Below, one piece after another: positions 58,784-64,000 of a stretch of 64,000 bases of DNA. The position numbers and the translations under genes are program-made. The stretch comes from Salinisphaera orenii subsp. halophila YIM 95161 (GTDB lineage: Bacteria > Pseudomonadota > Gammaproteobacteria > Nevskiales > Salinisphaeraceae). The stretch's first letter is position 1. The number at the start of each line of letters is the position of its first letter. The notes beneath the pieces were generated by a model. The model did not search any database, had not been told where the DNA came from, and saw only the letters and a program-made list of their open reading frames with translations. Location: positions 43,439-107,438 of the forward strand of contig NZ_AYKF01000143.1 of assembly GCF_003732545.1 (NCBI RefSeq), written 5' to 3'.

Positions 58784-60429
58784 CACCAGCTCCGAAACCG
58801 CGGCGGCGGCGCGTACAGGCCGCCGGACCAGTCGACCAGGTCGGCGATGCTGGAGGCCGCCAGCTGGGACCGGGTGGCCTCGGTGCGGGACACGCCCAGA
58901 TCCTCCGGCATGCGGACCTTGTCCTCCTCGCGCAGGCGTTGCGTGGTCGTCGCATCGGCCGACAGCCCCAGCGGCGTGACCCCGGCGACGGCCGCGATCA
59001 TGGCCCGCCGTTCGGCCGGCGACCCGGCCTTGTAGAGATAGGCGAGACCCTCTTCGGTGAGCAGATGCGTGGTGTCGTCGCCGTAGACCATGACGGGGGC
59101 GATATCCAGACCGGCCTTCTCGGCGACCGCGACCGCATCCAGCGTGTCCACGAAAGTCGGCGTCAGGCCCGCCTGAAAGGTCTCGACCATCTGCACCACG
59201 AGCTTGCGCCCGCGGGCCAGTGGGTCGCCCTCGGGGGCGAGGTTCGCCCAGGCCGGCGTGGCGTGACGGCGCCCGCGCGCGTCGCAGCCCAGATTCGGCG
59301 CGCCGCCGAAGCCGGACACGCGCGAGGTCGTCACGGTCGAGGAGTTGCCGTCGGCGTCCATCTGCAGGGTCGAGCCGATGAACATGTCGGCCGCATAATG
59401 CCCGGCGAGCTGACAGAAGGCACGATTCGAGCGCAGCGAGCCGTCCGCGCCGGTGAAGAACACGTCGGGCCGCGCGGCGACGTAGTGCTCCATGCCCAGT
59501 TCGGTGCCGAAGCAGTGCACGGTCTCCACCCAACCGGATTCGATGGCGGGGATCAGCGTCGGGTGCGGGTTGAGCACCCAGTTTGTCGCGATCTTGCCGC
59601 GCAGGCCGAGCTTCTCGCCGTAGGTGGGCAGCAGCAGTTCGATGGCCGCGGTGTTGAAGCCGATGCCGTGGTTGAGCGAGGTCACCCCGTGCTCGGCGTA
59701 GATGCCCTTGAGCGCCATCATCGCCATGAAGATCTGGACCGGCGTGATGTGGCGCGGATCGCGGGTGAACAGCGGCTCGATATAGAACGGCTTGTCGGCC
59801 TCGACCACCACATCCACCCAGGACCCGGGGATATCGACGCGATCCAGCTGCGAGACGTCGTCGACGATCTCGTTGGCCTGGGCGATGACGATGCCGCCGG
59901 AAAAGGCCGCCGCCTCCACCAGCGCCGGTGTGTCCTCGGTCGAGGGCCCGGTGTAGAGATTGCCCGCCCGGTCGGCCTTGAAGGCGGCCGCCAGCACCAC
60001 CTTGGGGATCAGATCCACGAACAGCCGCGCATACAGCTCGATGTAGGTGTGGATGGCGCCGACCTCGATCGTGCCGTCCATCATCAGCTGGCCGATGCGA
60101 TGGCTCTGGGTGCCGGAGAAGGCGAAATCCAGCTTCTTCGCGATGCCCTTCTCGAACACCGCCAGATGCTCGGGCCGGCCGACGCTGGGCTGGATCATGT
60201 GCAGATCGTGGACCTGGTCGGGGTCGAGCTCGGCGAGCGCGCGCGACAGGAAATCGGCCTGCTTCTGATTGTTGCCCTCGGCGATGACGCGATCGCCGGA
60301 GCGGATCAGCGCCTGCAGGGCGTCGCCGACACGATCGCGCTCGAGCACCTTGCCGTCGAGCCACGCCTCGGCGGCGGCCATGCGCGCCCGCTTGTCGTCG
60401 CGGCGGGTCGTCCAGTTGCGTTGTGTCAT
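58783..60429 (-). CDS. mdcA: Malonate decarboxylase alpha subunit (acetyl-ACP:malonate ACP transferase)
   Basis: The protein has 548 residues. NNQKQADFLSRALAELDP, DLHMIQPSVGRPEHLAVFEK, and GTELGMEHYVAARPDVFFTG are strongly conserved in MdcA. It exchanges acetyl for malonyl on the carrier protein. It is the first gene of mdcABCDEGH, transcribed from the promoter shared with the divergent LysR regulator. Confidence 0.93.
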   Translation of the reverse strand: MTQRNWTTRRDDKRARMAAAEAWLDGKVLERDRVGDALQALIRSGDRVIAEGNNQKQADFLSRALAELDPDQVHDLHMIQPSVGRPEHLAVFEKGIAKKLDFAFSGTQSHRIGQLMMDGTIEVGAIHTYIELYARLFVDLIPKVVLAAAFKADRAGNLYTGPSTEDTPALVEAAAFSGGIVIAQANEIVDDVSQLDRVDIPGSWVDVVVEADKPFYIEPLFTRDPRHITPVQIFMAMMALKGIYAEHGVTSLNHGIGFNTAAIELLLPTYGEKLGLRGKIATNWVLNPHPTLIPAIESGWVETVHCFGTELGMEHYVAARPDVFFTGADGSLRSNRAFCQLAGHYAADMFIGSTLQMDADGNSSTVTTSRVSGFGGAPNLGCDARGRRHATPAWANLAPEGDPLARGRKLVVQMVETFQAGLTPTFVDTLDAVAVAEKAGLDIAPVMVYGDDTTHLLTEEGLAYLYKAGSPAERRAMIAAVAGVTPLGLSADATTTQRLREEDKVRMPEDLGVSRTEATRSQLAASSIADLVDWSGGLYAPPPRFRSW

Positions 60430-60459
60430 GTGAAATCCTGGCTGGCGCGAACCGCGCTC

Positions 60460-60507
60460 ACGTTAGAATGCGGAGTGCGGCGGTTCAATAAACCGGTCGT
60501 TGGGTTT
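60460..60507 (-). promoter_or_regulatory. mdcA promoter with overlapping GGTT/AACC operator
   Basis: On the minus strand TTGAAC (60488-60483) and TAACGT (60465-60460) are spaced 17 bp. The -35 box lies within an array of alternating half sites: GGTT (60482-60485), AAACC (60490-60494) and GGTTT (60503-60507). LysR regulators bind such dyads; overlap with -35 fits activation or repression by the adjacent mdcR product. Confidence 0.6.
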
Positions 60508-60572
60508 GTTAACGTCGAGTTGCGCGAGCCGGGCACCGAACGCTCCGGCGATGCGCGGCCACCACGAGGCCT

Positions 60573-61481
60573 GTGTTGAGCAGCGACGAAATCACCCTGC
60601 GCAAGCTCGAGATCTTTCTCGTGTTCATGCGCGAACGAAACCTCGCCCGCGCGGCGGAAGCCATGTCGCTGTCGAGCGTGTCCATCCACAAGGCGATCCA
60701 TTCGCTGGAATCCGCCGTGGGCTGCCCGCTGTTCGCGCACCGCAGCCGCTCGCTCGAACCGCTGAACTCGGCGTTCGTGCTCGAACGCCATGCCAGCGAG
60801 ATCATCGAGCGCATCCAGCGCAGTGTGGACGACACGCGCGCGGCGGCCGGCATTTCGCCGAGCATCTTTCGTATCGGCTCGCTGTACTCGCTCACGGTTG
60901 CGCTGGTGCCGCGTATCGTCAACGCGCTCAAGGAGAGCGTGCCGGAGTGCGATATCGAGCTGGTGCTCGGCTCCAACGCCGATCTCGAGGCCAAGCTGGC
61001 CGCGGGCGATATCGATGCCGCGCTGATCTGCGTGCACGAACTCGGCCGCCAGCGCCACCGGATCGTCAAACCGCTGTTCGACGACGAGATCCAGCTTGCC
61101 TGTCGTGCGGGCGACGCGCCCCGCCGCCCCGCCGGGTCGATCGATCTGGCGCGCTACGACGGCGCGCCGTTCGTGGTGCTCTCCCAGGAGTTCTCCACCG
61201 GGCGCGACAGCTACCGCATGTTCCAGACCGCCGGCATCACGCCGCGGGTGGCGCTGCGGGCCAACGACATCTTCACGCTCACGAGCCTCGTCAAGGGCGG
61301 CGTCGGCCACGCCCTGCTGCCCGGGCGCATCGACGACATCTACCCGGGCGCGCTGTCGTTCACGCCGGTGACCGAAGCCCAGCGCGTCACCCAGACGCTC
61401 GGGCTGTGCTATCTGAAGTCGCGGGCGGCCGACCCGCGCATCGCCGCACTCGAGGAGGCAGCGATCGCGGTCACCGCCTAG
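60573..61481 (+). CDS. mdcR: LysR-family regulator of malonate utilisation
   Basis: The protein has 302 residues. The N-terminal HTH has LRKLEIFLVFMRERNLARAA and SLSSVSIHKAIHSLE; the substrate-binding domain follows (FRIGSLYSLTVALVP). MdcR proteins control malonate decarboxylase operons, and this gene is divergent from mdcA. GTG 60573 has GAGG upstream. It is convergent with the madM gene, 13 bases apart. Confidence 0.88.
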   Translation: MLSSDEITLRKLEIFLVFMRERNLARAAEAMSLSSVSIHKAIHSLESAVGCPLFAHRSRSLEPLNSAFVLERHASEIIERIQRSVDDTRAAAGISPSIFRIGSLYSLTVALVPRIVNALKESVPECDIELVLGSNADLEAKLAAGDIDAALICVHELGRQRHRIVKPLFDDEIQLACRAGDAPRRPAGSIDLARYDGAPFVVLSQEFSTGRDSYRMFQTAGITPRVALRANDIFTLTSLVKGGVGHALLPGRIDDIYPGALSFTPVTEAQRVTQTLGLCYLKSRAADPRIAALEEAAIAVTA

Positions 61482-61494
61482 GTCCGGCCGCGCG

Positions 61495-62262
61495 CTAGCC
61501 ACCGAGCACCCCGCGCACGATCAGATACAGCACCGACGGGCCGAGCAGGCAACCGAAGCCGGTATAGAAGGTGGCCGTCATCGCGCCGTAGGGCACCAGG
61601 CGCGCGTCGGTGGCCGCGAGCCCGCCGGCCACGCCGCTGGTCGTGTCCATCATGCCGCCGAACACCAGCGCGGCGGAGGGGTTGTTCAGCGAGATCGCGC
61701 GCGCCACCATCGGCGTGACGATCATCACCGAGATCGACTTCACCAGGCCGATCGCGATCGACAGCGCGATCAGTTCCGAGCTCGCGCCGATGGCCGTGCC
61801 CGTGACCGGGCCGACGATATAGGTCGCCGCGCCCGCGCCGATCGTGGTGACCGACACCGCGTCGGTATAGCCGAAGGCATAGGCGATCGCGCCGCCGAGA
61901 AAGAACGGCACCACGATGCCCACGAGCAGCGCGAGCACGCCGTTCATGCCGGCCTTGCGCAACTCCTCGACATCCACGCCGAAGGCCGTGGCCACGATGG
62001 CGAAGTCGCGCAGCATGGAGCCGCCCATGAGACCCAGCCCCGAGAACAGCGCGATATCCGCCAGACCGTCCTCGCCGCCGGTGCTCACCCCGCCGATGTA
62101 GGACAGCAGCAGACCGGCGGCGATGGCGATCGCCGAGCCGTGGATACGCCCGGCGGTGAGGTGTTTAGAGATCAGGTTGCAGACCAGCATCAGCAGGCCC
62201 ACCGCCGCGAAGGCGGTGATCAGGCCGTTGCCGGCGATCACGTCGAGTAGGCGTTCACTCAT
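61495..62262 (-). CDS. madM: Malonate transporter, large subunit
   Basis: The protein has 255 residues with about 7-8 helices. Conserved MadM segments include GSAIAIAAGLLLSYIGGVS, GGSMLRDFAIVATAFGV and GGMMDTTSGVAGGLAATDA. With MadL it forms a Na+-dependent malonate importer feeding the decarboxylase. It overlaps madL by 8 bases. Confidence 0.9.
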   Translation of the reverse strand: MSERLLDVIAGNGLITAFAAVGLLMLVCNLISKHLTAGRIHGSAIAIAAGLLLSYIGGVSTGGEDGLADIALFSGLGLMGGSMLRDFAIVATAFGVDVEELRKAGMNGVLALLVGIVVPFFLGGAIAYAFGYTDAVSVTTIGAGAATYIVGPVTGTAIGASSELIALSIAIGLVKSISVMIVTPMVARAISLNNPSAALVFGGMMDTTSGVAGGLAATDARLVPYGAMTATFYTGFGCLLGPSVLYLIVRGVLGG

Positions 62263-62665
62263 GACGGCCCTCCCGCGCGGTGTCGAGATCGTCGAGCGGC
62301 ACGGCGTACTTGCCTTTGCCCAGGCGCGCGATCACCGGCACGAGCGCAAAGCTCACCGCGACCACCACCAGGCCGCCGACCAGCGCCACCGGGCCGCCGG
62401 CGATCGCGCCGGCCACGTTCTGGCCCGCCGCCATAGCGACCACGATGGGGATATAGAGCGAACTCCAGAACTCCACGCCGCGCCGCGACGTCGTGTCCAG
62501 CCAGCCCGCCTTCTGCATGCGATAGACCACGAACACCAGCAGCAGCATTGCCAGACCCACACCGCCGACGTTCGAATCCACGCCGATCGCGATGCCGATG
62601 ACTTCGCCGATCAGCTTGCCGACGAGCATGCACGCCGCCAGCAGGGCCACACCGTAGATGACCAT
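62255..62665 (-). CDS. madL: Malonate transporter, small subunit
   Basis: The protein has 136 residues with four hydrophobic segments (VIYGVALLAACMLVGKLIGE at the start, then VGGVGLAMLLLVFVVYRMQK). It matches MadL, the small partner of MadM. AAAGGAGGAG before the ATG is a strong ribosome site. It is separated from mdcR/mdcA and must have its own promoter in 62666-63025. Confidence 0.9.
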   Translation of the reverse strand: MVIYGVALLAACMLVGKLIGEVIGIAIGVDSNVGGVGLAMLLLVFVVYRMQKAGWLDTTSRRGVEFWSSLYIPIVVAMAAGQNVAGAIAGGPVALVGGLVVVAVSFALVPVIARLGKGKYAVPLDDLDTAREGRHE

Positions 62666-63025
62666 TCATCTCCTCCTTTCGCTTTCGTTGTGACGGGAGT
62701 GATCCCACAGGCGCTGGCGGCGTTCAACGAAGACGACGTTAAGCGACTTAGACTGAACTTAAGGGTCCCGTCGCACGGGCCTTGAACGCGGCGCAGCTGC
62801 GACCAAAGTGGTAGGCCGCAACGCCGCCGAACCGCCGGCGCGGGCCCGGCGACATCGGCTCGCGCGCCGCCGCACCTACCGGGGCGCAAGCGCGGACAAC
62901 CATAAAGCGGAGACGCCGGCGCGGGCGATCGCCGGTACCCGGGACGCTTTTCCCGTAACGAAAGGGCGATGCCGGCGCCTCCGCGCGACCTCGACATGCG
63001 GTCGATTCGCGTTGCGGCATTGGAA
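62666..63025. other. Divergent gap between madL and the iron gene
   Basis: This 360-bp stretch is GC-rich except near its ends. It must contain the madL promoter, but I see no confident hexamers. No gene or RNA recognised. Confidence 0.4.
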
Positions 63026-63040
63026 TGGGAATGATTATCA
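63026..63040 (+). promoter_or_regulatory. Fur box
   Basis: TGGGAATGATTATCA matches the 7-1-7 Fur consensus TGATAATNATTATCA at 12 of 14 fixed positions. It overlaps a possible promoter (TTGCGG at 63014, then 17 bp, then TTATCA) about 40 bases before the FTR1-type gene, so iron repression is likely. Confidence 0.75.
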
Positions 63041-63078
63041 GTTAAATTCCGGTAACCGCTGTTTTGCACGAGGGCACG

Positions 63079-63906
63079 ATGAGAGCACGTACCGGATTGA
63101 ATACCGCGCTGACCGCCGCGCTGATCCTTGGCGCGACCGGGCTGTCGGCCCCCGCCTTCGCGCACGGCGACAAGGGCGCGCACGTCGATGCATTCGAGAC
63201 GCATCTCGACGATTACGAGCAGGAGATCGAGCAACTCGTCGCCACCGTCGACTCGATCGCATCCGACTATGCCGGCGACGGCGTCGCCTCGGAGCAGCTG
63301 GGCCAGCGAGCCGACGCCCTGGTCGACGACTGGGAGCACGTCGATTTTCACGAAGCGCTGGAAACCCACGCGATCTCGCTCTATCCGCCGATCTGGGTCG
63401 CCCTCGGCGGCCTGGAGGAGGCGATCCACAAGGACGGCGCCGAGGCCGAGGTCCGGCAATGGCAGCAGCGCACCGAGGCCGCGCTCTGGCAGGGCATGGG
63501 CGCGCTGAAGTACGCCGCGCAGCAGCGCGACACGGTCGCCGGCTCCGAGGACACGGCCACCGAAAAGGCGACGCCTGCCAGCGGCCCGGAAACCATCGAC
63601 ATCATCCAGAAGCGGCTCGACGAGGTGCTGGCAGCCTATCGCGAGGGCGACGGGCAACGCGCCACCACCCTCGTCAACGAGGCCTATATGCAGCGCTTCG
63701 AGGGCGTCGAGGGCGCGCTCATCGAACGGGACGCCGACCTGGTCTCCAGTCTCGAGAAGGATTTCAACGCCACCCTGCCGCTGCTGATCGAACGCGGCGC
63801 CGACAGCAAGGCGGTCGCCGATCGCATCGCGGCGATGAACGACGATCTGGACACCGCCCGCGAACTGCTGAAAGAGGCCGAGACGGACAAGAGCGACGTG
63901 TTCTAG
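63079..63906 (+). CDS. Periplasmic domain of an FTR1-type iron permease, possibly truncated
   Basis: The protein has 275 residues with a signal peptide (ALTAALILGATGLSAPAFAHG). Two helical repeats follow; residues about 190-265 (LAAYREGDGQRATTLVNEAY, then RFEGVEGALIERD, then LEKDFNATLPLLIERG) match the periplasmic region that precedes the FTR1 permease domain in bacterial proteins. In these the membrane part with REGLE motifs begins soon after such a segment. Here the frame stops at a TAG that is the first part of a MITE-like element. Either the permease was cut off or it is a separate gene outside the window. A Fur box lies upstream. Confidence 0.7.
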   Translation: MRARTGLNTALTAALILGATGLSAPAFAHGDKGAHVDAFETHLDDYEQEIEQLVATVDSIASDYAGDGVASEQLGQRADALVDDWEHVDFHEALETHAISLYPPIWVALGGLEEAIHKDGAEAEVRQWQQRTEAALWQGMGALKYAAQQRDTVAGSEDTATEKATPASGPETIDIIQKRLDEVLAAYREGDGQRATTLVNEAYMQRFEGVEGALIERDADLVSSLEKDFNATLPLLIERGADSKAVADRIAAMNDDLDTARELLKEAETDKSDVF

Positions 63907-64000
63907 GGCCTGTTAACACCTCATACGAACACCGCGTTGGAGACCTCAAATCGTGTTCTGCAAGGCGCGAGTCGCCGATCGTGGCGCGCCACGATCAAGA
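63904..64000. mobile_element. MITE-like element, left part (copy 2, cut by window edge)
   Basis: The visible 97 bp match copy 1 at 23562 at nearly 9 of 10 positions, including the left inverted repeat (GGGCCTGTTAACACCTCATA) and the internal hairpin, which here is the perfect palindrome GATCGTGGCGCGCCACGATC (63977-63996). It starts at the TAG stop of the preceding gene, as copy 1 does. Confidence 0.75.

Noticed and set aside
57848..60364. An 838-codon minus-strand frame
   Set aside because: It joins a shadow frame of mdcA to the real mdcB. The real mdcB starts at 58783.
1..64000. tRNA, rRNA, CRISPR or riboswitch
   Set aside because: Gaps were read by eye for cloverleaf ends, regular repeats and conserved riboswitch cores; none was found. 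A covariance-model scan would be decisive.

Overview
The window is high-GC, gene-dense bacterial chromosome. The gene set (mdc malonate decarboxylase cluster with madLM, DbpA helicase, Liv ABC system, SulP plus universal stress protein, CopA/CsoR/CopZ, Fur-type iron control) points to a Gammaproteobacterium. A Salinisphaera-like halophile is my best guess, but it rests on gene content and base composition only, not on any search. No rRNA, tRNA or CRISPR array was recognised.

Layout. 1-5.8 kb: the start of a HisD-family dehydrogenase facing an XRE-cupin regulator, a frameshifted dbpA, a SpoIIAA-like protein, and a decayed HelD-type helicase fragment that stops at an attC-like hairpin. 5.9-18.8 kb: one long minus-strand catabolic operon with two zinc/quinone-type dehydrogenases, a ThDP enzyme, a complete Liv ABC importer (permease and ATPase fused), an SDR, a cupin dioxygenase-like protein, an M20 amidohydrolase and a DUF3311 plus sodium:solute symporter pair. 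A divergent GntR gene with a palindromic operator probably controls it. 19.9-26 kb: Usp and SulP, a transglutaminase-like protein, a 293-bp MITE-like element, a dienelactone hydrolase and a class II aldolase.

26.2-52.8 kb is a copper/heavy-metal region. A minus-strand copZ-csoR-copA operon with a clear CsoR operator is followed by a plus-strand block that is locally less GC-rich. That block holds MerR with a CDF exporter, two methyltransferases, many small secreted Cys/His/Met-rich proteins, a DUF411 protein, a 1-Cys peroxiredoxin, two multicopper oxidases, CopB, a cytochrome c, a DsbD split into two genes, and a TVP38-type membrane protein. Its last part (44.6-52.8 kb) is the most unusual feature of the window: a translationally coupled set of complex I-like genes (NuoA, a fused NuoB/NuoD-like protein, NuoH, J, K, L, M, N) with no NADH module, no NuoC, no NuoI, no cluster N2 cysteines and altered channel residues. 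This looks like a redox-inactive or differently driven ion-translocating complex placed directly behind copAB.

52.9-62.7 kb: an MFS exporter, the complete mdcABCDEGH malonate decarboxylase operon, its divergent LysR regulator, and the MadLM malonate transporter. 63.0-64.0 kb: a Fur-box-preceded gene for the periplasmic domain of an FTR1-type iron permease. Its reading frame ends exactly where a second copy of the 23.6-kb MITE-like element begins.
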